This document shows positions 49,201 to 58,840 of a stretch of DNA of 64,000 nucleotides, piece by piece. Source of the DNA: Gnetum montanum (Eukaryota; Streptophyta; Gnetopsida; Gnetales; Gnetaceae). The translations under genes and the position numbers were made by a program. The notes under the pieces were generated by a model. That model ran no database searches. It was not told the DNA's origin and was given only the letters and a program-made list of their open reading frames with translations. The stretch lies in NCBI GenBank assembly GCA_015680685.1, contig MNCI01020249.1:312807-376806 (forward strand). The letters are read 5' to 3'. How positions within the stretch are numbered: position 1 is the first letter of the stretch; the number at the start of each line of letters is the position of its first letter.

Positions 49201-50632
49201 GGACTTGGCAAGGCCCTCCACCAAAGCTACCTCCATCGTCTTGCATCGGTAAGAAGAAAGATCACAGCTGGACGTTGGTGAGTTCGACGATACATCTACC
49301 TTATTGTAGTCCATTTTGGCCATTGTTGATATGCTTAGTCATGTAATAGGTGCTATTGCTAATGTCATAGGACCCCCTCTAGTTCGTGTGGAGTCATGGG
49401 CCGAGATCCCTGACAAGTTTGTGTTCATGCAGGGACTTGTCTATGACATGATCAAACGCCTTCAGCAGGTGGACCCTGATGTGGGTAAGTAGTAGTATTA
49501 AATGCTCCTATGTTGTTACACTAAAACTTTTGAGTTTGTTGATTTTGCTATGCTAATTTGATTGCTATGCTCTTCGTGTCGAGGTAGCCTCTCAACTCAA
49601 ATGGGACTCGGCACGACCTATGAAAGTTGGCACCATGCCTACACTCTCACCTGACGTGATTGAGGTGCCTTGTCGCACGTTTGATGAGGCTTATGAGTGT
49701 GTCTTACACTAGGCATGCTCTTTGTGGGAGTATAAGCGCATCAATGAGGACCTATGGAGATAGGTCCAAAGGGTTGAGCAAAGAGAGGCTGACCTAGTCG
49801 CTGAGGTGGAGGATCTAAGATCGAGGAACAAGTTCCTCGTAAACCATAACCTTGATGCTGAGGACTGCTGCAAGGCTATAGATGACTACATTATATTTTG
49901 GACTGTCATGCGTCAGAACTTTGAATCCACTCATGAGATAATTAAACAGCAAATGTAGATGGACTTGCTAACCCAGAAGTGTCAAGACATGAAAGATATC
50001 AGCGCCAAGGTTTTCGAATAGGGGCGAACCCAGAGAAACCACAAACACATGTACACGCTGGAGAATGACACCCATCGAAAAATGTACAAAGACGCTACTA
50101 TGGAGGCATTCATGTATGAAGGATTCATGAATTCCATCGATGCTTCTAAGTCCTACGCTAAGTTCAAGGAGCAGGTGAAGGTTACAGAATCTCCTGACTT
50201 GAAAGTGGTCCTTCCTACAGGAGAGACCGTAATTGCCTTCCTTTTCTCAAGATGTCTAAGATGGATGACCATGGAAAGGGAGAGAGCCACTGCTACGAAT
50301 GCTGAACCTAGGAATAGGCATTGGATGAACATCACGATAGAGGAGGTCTAGCATCGCCTTAGGCTTAGTCTAAACCAGATACCCTTTGAGACTGATGTAG
50401 GCCCCTCTTAAGATAGTCGCTTGACTGTGTAGATGCTCATGCTATGTTATAGTTTGTGTTTGTTGCCCTAATTGACTACTTCATTTCTATGATGCAGGCT
50501 CTAGACGAGGGTGTAAGGCCTGTAGATGGAGGGAATGAAGAACTGGCCAAAGGCAACGCAGGGGAAGATGATGCACAAGCAGATGAAGCGGAGGTGAGCA
50601 ACAGGGATGATGCAAATAGAGGCAACCCATGA
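46230..50632 (+). pseudogene. Antisense multi-exon gene, best copy (element D): eight exons, unknown function
   Basis: It reads opposite to its host element, between pro and RT. Exons by splice signals and cross-copy alignment are 46230-46339, 46861-47308, 47391-47677, 47764-48816, 48951-49277, 49350-49484, 49584-about 50412 and 50498-50632. Donors GTAAGT occur at 46340, 47678 and 49485. Acceptors end in AG at 46860, 47390, 47763, 48950, 49349 and 50497. The exon 7 donor is mutated to AT. Exon 1 starts MAPKTYLALVRVEEAK. Exon 4 has VIIEINDQLFMDLFGVP and KKDIEEWLGLVKE. Exon 5 opens with a glutamate run. Exon 7 is coiled-coil. Exon 8 is acidic and ends at TGA 50630-50632. Exons 2, 3, 4 and 7 carry stops. 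No known domain is recognised; a captured host gene or an element-specific protein are both possible. Confidence 0.72.
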
Positions 50633-50641
50633 TAGTATGGG

Positions 50642-51813
50642 TGAAACACCCCAAAAAATTTGAAGCCATTCTTGCTTCACTAGGCCTTGCAATTCCCGTA
50701 AGCATCATGATAGTTCTTTGGGAGGAGGACGTTCTGAGTTCAGGTCAGCCAGTTTAGTAAATTTTCTACTTTAGGTGTAAACAAGCTCTATGGGTCATCC
50801 TGCTTGTCCACCTAAGTAGCCTGCCCAGCCGACAACCTACTCAGAAATAGTGCACAGAGTTGGCAGCAACATTCTGGATGCATGCCATAGTTTGGCAAGT
50901 TTTGTAAGTCACAAAGTCTGCTATGCTACGCTACGCCTCAGTATGTAGCGTAGTAAGCTTCAGAAGATGATTGTAGAATGGAGTGCTTTGCTATGCTATG
51001 CCATGTGACGTGGCGTAGCATGGTAATAGCTTCACCACCAGTTCCCCACACCCAATTTCAAGTCCTTCAATAATGTCCCTTTCCATTAGGAAGTGGCAGA
51101 CCATGTCTGCTACTATGCTGCATTGAGCTACAAGGCGCAGCAAGGTGTAGCAATCCTGCAGAAGAGATAGAAGGGAGCTCAAAGGGCAGAATCAACAAGT
51201 TTACAAGTCTTGCGGAAGCAAAGTTCGCAAATCGACAAAGTTTTCACGACTAAGGGTAGTTGCTACACTATGCTATGCTATGTAACGTAGAATAGCATAG
51301 CAAGCATGCAACACACATGTAGTAGAACGCATGACAAGGTGCTACGCCATGCCAAAGTATGCTATGCTACAAAGCAGAGCAAGGCATGTAGGTGGTTGTG
51401 CAACATCAATGCACTTCACTTAATCGGACCATTGGCACACGTCTCCAAATGCTGACGACGCAATTATGACATGGTAGGCTTATAGTTATGGCATAGCAGG
51501 TTTGCATTACAATGGTCTTGCAGGTCCAACGGTCATACATGGCATGTGTGGCGCTAGCAAGTCAATGTGGGCCCAGGGCACGTGGCGTACACATTGCTCA
51601 TTTCGCATGCCCTTAATCCTATAAATACCCCGACAAGCAGCATTCAAAGGTTTTAGAATTTTTCCAAGAAGCAGTATTCAAAAGTGAGGAATTCTCCCTG
51701 ATTCCTTGACTTTTCCTCTCCCTGGCATTCACTCTGGCATCCATGTTTTCTTTCATGCACATTGTAACATCAAGCATTGTAAGCTTTCTGTTCAACACTA
51801 GAAATAGTTAGCC
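50642..51813 (+). repeat. LTR E: truncated LTR of the same family inserted in element D
   Basis: Begins TGAAACACCCC nine bases after the antisense-gene stop and is collinear with the other LTRs through U3 palindromes and the TATA box (51620-51627). Homology ends at GTTAGCC near 51813, before the U5 hairpin. The remaining U5 and the expected flank of D are deleted. Confidence 0.82.
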
Positions 51814-51950
51814 CTATGATAGTTACTTCCTATGATAGTTACAACTATGATATTTGTAACTAATTTTAATTTTGATTACCATGAAGACACTTGGCAATTA
51901 AAAAGGCCATGTGTCAATTGCAACTTGTGTATCATGTAAAGTTTCATGCT
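51814..51950. other. Filler between LTR E and array 1 of D
   Basis: AT-rich, with a short tandem duplication CTATGATAGTTAC (51814-51845). From about 51920 it becomes homologous to the flank of array 1 in element F. No gene is seen. Confidence 0.5.
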
Positions 51951-52330
51951 TTCATATGCTAGTTTTAGGCCATTTCGGGCCATTGCTAGTTTTAGGCCGT
52001 TTCGGGCCATTGCGTAACATGCCAAAAGGATTATATGTTAACAAAGTGAAAATAAATAGTGCTAGGTTTAGGCCATTTCAGGCCATTTCCAAAAGAGATA
52101 GTACGTAAATAAAGTAAAAAGCGATGATGCTAGTTTTAGGACATTTCGGGCCGTAGCGTAGCATGCCAGAAGGATGGCATGTTAACAAAGTAGAAAGTAA
52201 CGATGCTAGTTTTAGGCCATTTCAGGCCATAGCATAGCATAGCATGCTAGAAGGATGGCATGTTAACAAAGCAGAAAGCAATGATGCTAGTTTTAGGCCA
52301 TTTCGAGCCATAGCGTAGCATGCCAAAAGG
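51951..52330 (-). repeat. Hairpin array 1 of element D (long units)
   Basis: About six GGCC-hairpin units, most embedded in a longer unit of about 75-80 bp that also contains GCATGCTACGCTATGG and TTTGTTAACATGCCATCC (minus-strand sense). Element F has the same long unit. Confidence 0.82.
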
Positions 52331-52403
52331 ACGGCATGTTAACAAAGCAAAGAATCGACGAATGTACAAGGGGATGGCAACTGGGCAGGAAGTAGTAGGG
52401 TTG

Positions 52404-52508
52404 CTACGCTATGCGTAGTTGCCTCTTGACCCGTCATGGGTTGATCGGAACATGAGGCCGAGGTCTTTCACTAGGGCCCTCGTTCACATCATCATCCTCT
52501 GCTTGGAA
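52404..52508 (-). pseudogene. Protease C-terminal remnant of element D
   Basis: On the minus strand it matches the end of gag-pro in F (about 58110-58222), with the stop read from 52404-52406. Everything upstream (protease core, gag, 5' LTR) is missing at the junction with F. Confidence 0.7.
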
Positions 52509-52524
52509 TGTGAGGCTGAGGTTG

Positions 52525-53797
52525 CCCCCGCAGCTCCCCAGCCATCGACAATGCCGCCGGGTCTAGACCAAGCATTCTAGCTCATCCAGATCCTCACTGA
52601 GGAAATAAAATGCCTCAAAGTTGCTGGGTTTGACATAGTACAAGTCATGAACTTTTACCAAGACAACCTTATCAGCCCTGTAATCCCTGCCTTGACGCTA
52701 CGCCCAAGGATGTCTCTCCCATACTTCACGAAGTATGATGGGAAGGGAGATCCCAATGCACACCTTGTTACCTTCAAGTCTGAGTCTTTGCAATTGAAAA
52801 AATGGTCACACACAATCATTCATGTCTTTGCCATGTCCCTAGCTGGAAAAGCCTTGGACTAGTATTGTGCATTACCATGCTCATCCATATTAGCTTTGGA
52901 AGAGCTACTGACCAAGTTCGTGACATGTTTCAAGTACAACTTGAAGCCATAAACCATGCTAGACTAGCTGATGAGCGTAAAGAAAGATACCCTAGAGTCG
53001 GTCCAAAAGTTCATTCAATGTTGGAGTGTAACCCTTAACAAAATCTGCGAGGCCATCACAGAGGCCCACCTACTGGTCGTCTTTAAGGGCACAGTGAACA
53101 ACTTCATCAAGTCTAAACTGTACTACCTCGCTCCTCGCTCTCTTAGTTAAGCTTTCGCTCAGACTAAGGACATATAGGACATGGCTGAGGCAAGTAAAGA
53201 CTCGGCCTACATCACTTAAAAAATCACCTTTGCAAAGAAGGACAAGGGTAAGGTCCCAACAACCACAGTGGTTGCTGTGGCAACCGAGGCCAAGCCCAAA
53301 CCTAGCAGCAGTGGTAGCAAGAATAGCACGAAACTGGCCATACTTGCGACTAACCTTACGCCCAAATAGGGCAACATATCGCAACTTGATGCACCTATGC
53401 CCGAGACATCTACATAAACCAAACCCAAATTTGAGCGCAAAGACTGCTCAAAGTATACCCTACTGCCTCTAAAGTCATCAGAGCTTCTGAAGAAACTACT
53501 GGCAACGAGATACATCCAACATAAGAAGATGTTGGAAGAAGCAAACTCAAGACATCAATGCTACTACAAGCTCCTTAGAAATCCCTCTCTGACTCTGCAA
53601 AATGAGCCTCTAGTTCCTAGGGGTTTCAGGCTCGACAAGTTTTGTGACTATCACCAACAGTGTGGTCACAGCACAGATTATTGTCTGGCTTTGCAGGATG
53701 ACATCCAAAGATTAATTGACTAGGGAAAAGTGGTGTTGGATGAAAGAAACCTAGTATGCCCTAAAAACCAATCTATGTATGTCTACATGGACCCCCT
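52525..53797 (+). pseudogene. gag of element F, first part
   Basis: Joins element D at the point corresponding to the linker upstream of the Gag core. The core near 52640-52950 has KYDGKGDPNAHLVTF. The basic region is at about 53225-53360. A complete C-x2-H-x4-H-x4-C finger with FCDYHQQCGHSTDYC is at 53639-53683. The frame is interrupted by stops and by insert G just after the finger. Confidence 0.82.
53793..53797. other. Target-site duplication CCCCT, left copy, for insert G
   Basis: CCCCT precedes TGTTGG at 53798. The same five bases follow CCAACA at 56839-56843. The uninterrupted sites in B (about 10432) and C (about 34316) carry one copy within GACCCCCTCAAC or GATCCCCTCAAC. Confidence 0.8.
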
Positions 53798-54542
53798 TGT
53801 TGGTGACTGTTTGGGACGCGATTGCCAACGAGTGTCTTCAAACAGGATTTAGGTGCCTGTTGATCTCTGGTAACACCAAGGCCTAGATACCTCCAAATAA
53901 ACTCAGTAGTTAATGTGAGTATATGTGTGTGCTGTTGCGGTGTGCGGTTATGAAATATGAAACAATTGCGTTATGTATAAACTATAGATGACTTGTCTTA
54001 AAGAGATTTAGCCAACTTTGCCAAGTACTGTGAGTTTTTGAGAGTTCCTATTTTGCTCAATTACCTACTTGTAACAAATAAAATTTTGCAAAAACATTTG
54101 AGCACAACTCCCTGAATCTACTCCTAATTTTCCCTAGAGAAAGAGATAGTTCCACAAGAAAACTAGAAATAGAGCAAGATTCAATGGAAATAGATAGAAA
54201 AGAAAGCATATTTGCGTGGACCTCAAATATTTAAACAAGGTAAAATGACACGAGTAAACACTTCGCAATAAAGCTATCCAAAATTCAATATCTATGAATT
54301 GTTCAAACTTCCAAGGCTCAAATAAGTAATTTCTTCAAGACAATCCTACTATGCTACCAAAAAATTGCTGCGTAAACTACCACGTACGAGACTCCAGTTT
54401 GGCTAGATAATGGATGTCAACAATTGCATTCAATAGAACCTTCAAAAGACTTGACAATTTATGATTGAAATACCATGGGGATTCACTTTAAAGATAAAAA
54501 GAAGCTATTCTGGTCCCATCAAAATACCAAAGATTTTCTGAA

Positions 54543-55055
54543 NNNNNNNNNNNNNNNNNNNNNNNNNNNNNNNNNNNNNNNNNNNNNNNNNNNNNNNNNN
54601 NNNNNNNNNNNNNNNNNNNNNNNNNNNNNNNNNNNNNNNNNNNNNNNNNNNNNNNNNNNNNNNNNNNNNNNNNNNNNNNNNNNNNNNNNNNNNNNNNNNN
54701 NNNNNNNNNNNNNNNNNNNNNNNNNNNNNNNNNNNNNNNNNNNNNNNNNNNNNNNNNNNNNNNNNNNNNNNNNNNNNNNNNNNNNNNNNNNNNNNNNNNN
54801 NNNNNNNNNNNNNNNNNNNNNNNNNNNNNNNNNNNNNNNNNNNNNNNNNNNNNNNNNNNNNNNNNNNNNNNNNNNNNNNNNNNNNNNNNNNNNNNNNNNN
54901 NNNNNNNNNNNNNNNNNNNNNNNNNNNNNNNNNNNNNNNNNNNNNNNNNNNNNNNNNNNNNNNNNNNNNNNNNNNNNNNNNNNNNNNNNNNNNNNNNNNN
55001 NNNNNNNNNNNNNNNNNNNNNNNNNNNNNNNNNNNNNNNNNNNNNNNNNNNNNNN
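54543..55055. other. Assembly gap of 513 Ns
   Basis: Unknown bases inside insert G. Frames that cross it are meaningless. Confidence 0.98.
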
Positions 55056-55376
55056 TTTATATAGGATGTTACACAAATATCCCATAACTTTCTTTTCCTT
55101 TTTTAATCATAAAATATTTTGTTTAAATCATAGTAATAGAGATAGTAACCATGGAGTTATTGCATACATGGATAGATAAAATATATATGTATGTAGGTAC
55201 AGCAAAATGCATAAGTGGAGTTGCAATGCCACATTTTTAGCATAAGGTAGATTTCATGTGAAGCACCGCTGATTGCATACATCAATGACTCTTGGCTTAT
55301 CCAACATGTGGGCCAATTGCCTCTGGATCCTTGATCATGCATATTTTAACAACCTTACCTAGAACGTTAATACCAA

Positions 55377-55577
55377 TTAGCACCATTGCATAGGTAACTT
55401 CAGATGTTGAATAATGAGGTGTCCAATTTCAATTTCACAGCCGCAAGCATTAAGCGCACAGAAAACAGCAGTGACTCTAGGTCCAACGTCATCACCCAAG
55501 GATTTCTGCATCCAAGAAAAGAATTCTAGGGGGTAACCATTCTGGGAAAAGCCAAAAATGATGGAATTCCATGACAC
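55377..55577 (-). pseudogene. PPR-protein-like fragment in insert G
   Basis: A 66-residue open stretch starts MSWNSIIFGFSQNGYPLEFF and continues to a segment like CALNACGCEIEIG. This is the shape of one pentatricopeptide repeat of the plant PLS class, where SWNS(M/I)I.G(F/Y)..NG and L.AC are typical. Related but frameshifted sequence continues upstream to about 55815. A functional gene would carry many such repeats, so this is a fragment. PPR proteins bind organellar RNA; no function is expected here. Confidence 0.5.
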
Positions 55578-56119
55578 AATCTCTTGTCTGCACCTTCTCT
55601 ACAATGCAAATTCAAGATCTTGGTAACTTGCATACATAGATACGAAAAAACTGGCAACAAAGGTATGGATTTGAAATCCATGTTTCCACACATGGGAATG
55701 GATGCATTTTTGTAGTTCCAGGGTCTGTGAATTGGCACAGGCATTCAGAGCGACAATCCATTTCTGGCTTGGTCTCTTTCATCCGCGCCACCAACCCAAA
55801 ATCTCTCTGTAGCACAAAGCGATTATTGTGGATGCGACGGAAAAAAAGATGTCCTTTGTCTGCTGCTATTTTTACTACTTAAACTTGTAAACAAAAATTT
55901 CGTGGCCAATTCTAGGAGGCAAACAAGAATCCCGAGCCTGAGCGTGGTCTTTTGTTTGCAATTCACAAAAAAAAAAAAGAAACGGCAAGGAAATGTCGAC
56001 AGGGACAGAGCCGCAAGACAAAGAAAATGGATGAAGAATGAACAAGAAATAGAGAGTCAAAGAACCCCCTCCTTTAATGCAAATATGAGGGTTTCTGCAT
56101 TTTGCATTGTGTTGCATTC

Positions 56120-56560
56120 GTAGCTCTACAATTTTTTTATTTCAATTTCAGCAACATCAAATGTTTTTAAATTTCAGGCACAGTAACATCAAATGTTTCT
56201 CCACCCAAATCACAAACTAGAACACTCTCTTCCTTCTTAGAACGCTTATCCAAATCCTAAGCAATTGCTGCTCATATTTTAAAAAAATTCTCAGCAATTT
56301 CCTTAACTTTAGCAGCACCATGGAAGATATCTCCTCTACAGTAAATCATTTATTTACATCCTTTACAGAAAATAACCAATGGCATTATCAGTTTGAATAC
56401 TAGGGTATGAAAAGAATCTGCCAATAATTCTCTTAGCATCAAAGACAATATTTTGGTGGTTCCATGCAAACTGATTCATGGCCGCTTGACCCACAAGCCG
56501 TTCAGTGCTAGTAAAGGCAATCATGGAGGGAGCAGTTCTGTTGCCCTGTTGTTGTTTTTC
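56120..56560 (-). pseudogene. HSP70-like fragment in insert G, internally deleted
   Basis: Minus-strand translation from about 56553 gives [20 protein letters not shown] and then [14 protein letters not shown], the N-terminal ATPase-domain region of HSP70. After a frameshift EEISSMVL follows. Then AAIA, a stop and DLDKRSKKEESVLVCDLGGE are found, corresponding to the end of the first and start of the second phosphate-binding region. About 60 residues normally lying between these parts are absent. HSP70 is an ATP-driven chaperone; this piece cannot be one. Lack of introns cannot be judged over such a short stretch. Confidence 0.75.
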
Positions 56561-56723
56561 CAGTTTTCAAATGTCTTTTTCATAGTATCAAATAACATTA
56601 TTGCGCTCTAAAAATCTGAGTCATAGCTAGCCATAATTAAAAGAAATAAATGTCATCAAAGATTTTTGGACTTGATAGAAAACTCTTCATATTGTTATGA
56701 TATTCCAAGGATACCACCCTACA

Positions 56724-56736
56724 CTCTGATACAATT
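56724..56736 (-). other. Primer-binding-site-like sequence near the right end of insert G
   Basis: Minus strand ATTGTATCAGAGT, one base short of the ATTGGTATCAGAG common in plant LTR elements primed by initiator-Met tRNA. It lies about 100 bases inside the TGTTGG end, which would imply a very short, TRIM-like LTR. Confidence 0.35.
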
Positions 56737-56838
56737 GTGTTATTTATCTTAAGAAGTTTGAAAATAGATTTCTTTTTTTTTTACTTGCTGATTTTATCAT
56801 GCCAACCTATTCCATGAAATGGCCAAAATGTGCCAACA

Positions 56839-58222
56839 CCCCTCAACGCAAACAATGTCGGTTACGTCATCAACGCTATCAGCATTGACAGTGATCCCAG
56901 GCCACCTCAGTAGCCATTCATGATCTGTGTGCCTCAGCATAGTGCACCAGCACCACGAGCGGCTAACCAAAGCTCGCAGTAGCCGTTCGTCCTAAATTTT
57001 CCATCATGGGCATCCACCTTTGCACCACCTGTTAGTGGGGCCACATGATGCTGTTAGTTAACACCTCTAGCTCCATTCATCATCAGGGTATTGATGCCTT
57101 CGACAGCCCCAGTCTTGTGTAACAAAGCTGAACAACCTCCTCACCCCACAAGGCAAGAAGTCCACTTGGTGGGCAAGACATCGAAGGGAGATACCGTCAA
57201 GGGTATACATGAGCCAACGTCTTCGCCCCTTGCATCTGCACCTTCACCCCCAAAGATGAAGGTCAACATGACTACGTAGCCTGCATCACCCTATCGGCAA
57301 GGATTTGAACCTAGATTCGAAGTCACCTCTCCTTGGGATATTCGTCTTCTGGGACGAATCAAAGATAAGGAAAATGTCAAACAAGGGGGTGGCCAAGACC
57401 TTCTGGATGCCCTCACCCATGTCAAGAAAGCTCTAAAGTAGAAAAATGCTACACTGAGCTTGTATGACCTTATCATGACATCTGTACCCCACCACGAAGC
57501 TCTAATCCACGTGTTAATGACAATTCTGGTTGATGAGAACATGCCAGCAGAAGAAGAAGCGATCCATTCCATCATGCTTCCCTCTTTGCCAGTGGAGTCC
57601 ACGACACCTCGATTGACCTTCAGCGATGATGCCATTAGGGAAGGTCTTGAAGGGGGTCAGGTGACTATGGTGCCTCTCTTCATCACAGTTCAGGTCGACC
57701 AACACTAGTTTCGAAGGGTACACATTGATGATGGGGCTACCACAAATGCCATTCCCTTCCCTATTGTGGACAAGTTGGGATTGGTTGACTAGATCAAACC
57801 CACAACAACATTGTGTTTGAGGTCCTTCAACAGGGCACACATCCTAGTGAAAGGCATAGTTCACGTAGACTTCATAGTAGGGGAGAAATTTCCCATAGAC
57901 TCAATGTTCATCGTGGTTGAGGAAATGCCCAGGTTTAACTTGATCTTGGAAAGATCATGGTTAGCGCAACTTAGGGTTGTCTCCTCGCCTATACATAAGG
58001 AAATCCACTTACCATACACAGGCAGGGAGGTGGTGATCCATGGTGACGAAGTAGTGATGCAAGCAATCAGTAACGTAGACATGGAGGAGGGCTTAGAGGT
58101 CATGGGTTGAGTTGCCCTTCCAAGCGGAGGGTGATGATGTGAATGAGGGCCTTGGCGAAACACCTCAGCCTTACATTTCGATCAATCCATGTCAGGTCAA
58201 GAGGCAGCTACGCAGAGCGTAG
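56839..58222 (+). pseudogene. gag-pro of element F, second part (linker and protease)
   Basis: Continues directly from 53797 after G. The linker is at about 56880-57380. The conserved LYDLIMTSVP segment is near 57456. The protease is at about 57715-58110, with IDDGATTNAIPF and LILERSWL, where the usual G of ILGR is E. The stop is at 58220-58222. The G-containing QVTMVPLF segment is intact here, showing CAG where copy A has TAG. Confidence 0.82.
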
Positions 58223-58284
58223 TAACCCTATTGCTTCTTGCCTAGTTGCCATCCCCTTGTACATTCACTGCTTCTTTGCTTTGT

Positions 58285-58665
58285 TAGCATGACATCCTTT
58301 TGGCATGCTATGCTATGACCCAAAATGGCCTAAAACTAGCATGTTGCTTTTTTCTTTGTTAACATGCCATCCTTTTGGCATGCTACGCTATGGCCCAAAA
58401 TGGCCTAAAACTAGCATCGTTGCTTTTTGCTTTGTTAACATGCCATCCTTCTAGCATGCTACGCTACGGCTCGAAATAGCCTAAAACTATCATCATCGCT
58501 TTTTGCTTTGTTAACGTACTATCTCTCTTGGTAATGGCCCAAAATGGCCTAAAACTAGCATTGTTGCTTTTCACTTTGTTAATATATAATCCTTTTGGCA
58601 TGTTACGCAATGACCCGAAATGGCCTAAAACTAGCAATGGCTTGAAATGGCCTAAAATTAGCATG
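58285..58665 (+). repeat. Hairpin array 1 of element F (long units)
   Basis: About six GGCC-loop-GGCC-TAAAACTAGCA units in a longer repeat of about 75-80 bp with TTTGTTAACATGCCATCC and a GCATGCTACGCTATGG block. TGCC-ATCCTTTT-GGCA within it is a second small inverted repeat. Confidence 0.85.
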
Positions 58666-58840
58666 TGAAAACATGAAAATTTTACATGATACATAAGTTA
58701 ACGCAAAATCAGTTTCTTTTCTGAAGTGTTTCATTTTATTCAAAACTTTCGCCTGTTGGCAATGATTGCAAAAATTTCAAAATTTCAATGTTTACAAAAT
58801 TTCAAAACTTCAAAATTTTTTTTAAAAAAATCCCATGCTA

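Larger units (their letters stand above)
39403..52508 (-). mobile_element. Element D: reverse-oriented Tat/Ogre-like retrotransposon, 5' end lost
   Basis: Read on the minus strand from 52508 downwards: remnant of protease, array 1 (with E inserted beside it), antisense gene (therefore on the plus strand, 46230-50632), array 2, pol, array 3, tail, PPT and a 3' LTR ending at 39403. Its gag and 5' LTR are absent. At about 52508 it abuts element F head to head. Confidence 0.82.
53798..56838. mobile_element. Insert G: 3.04-kb element with PPR- and HSP70-like fragments
   Basis: Bounded by a 5-bp target duplication, it begins TGTTGG and ends CCAACA, the TG...CA ends of LTR-type insertions. It is AT-rich and unlike the surrounding family. 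It contains a gap of 513 Ns, a PPR-like fragment and an HSP70-like fragment (both minus), and near its right end a minus-strand TTGTATCAGAG resembling the initiator-Met primer-binding site of plant LTR elements. The first and last hundred bases do not match each other, so paired LTRs are not demonstrated. Possible identities are a non-autonomous LTR element that carries gene pieces, or an older composite insertion. Confidence 0.65.

Noticed and set aside
50991-51182. Short frames inside LTRs (also 6308-6529, 20991-21314 and 30232-30417)
   Set aside because: They arise from LTR palindromes and U3 sequence read in reverse and show no protein-level conservation beyond nucleotide homology.
53798-53900. 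Left end of insert G as an LTR matching its right end
   Set aside because: Apart from the six terminal bases I could not find similarity between the two ends in either orientation.
54475-55179. Long frames across the N gap
   Set aside because: They consist mostly of unknown bases and have no coding support.
55875-56123. Small frames in insert G between the PPR and HSP70 fragments
   Set aside because: They are short, low in complexity and resemble no known protein.
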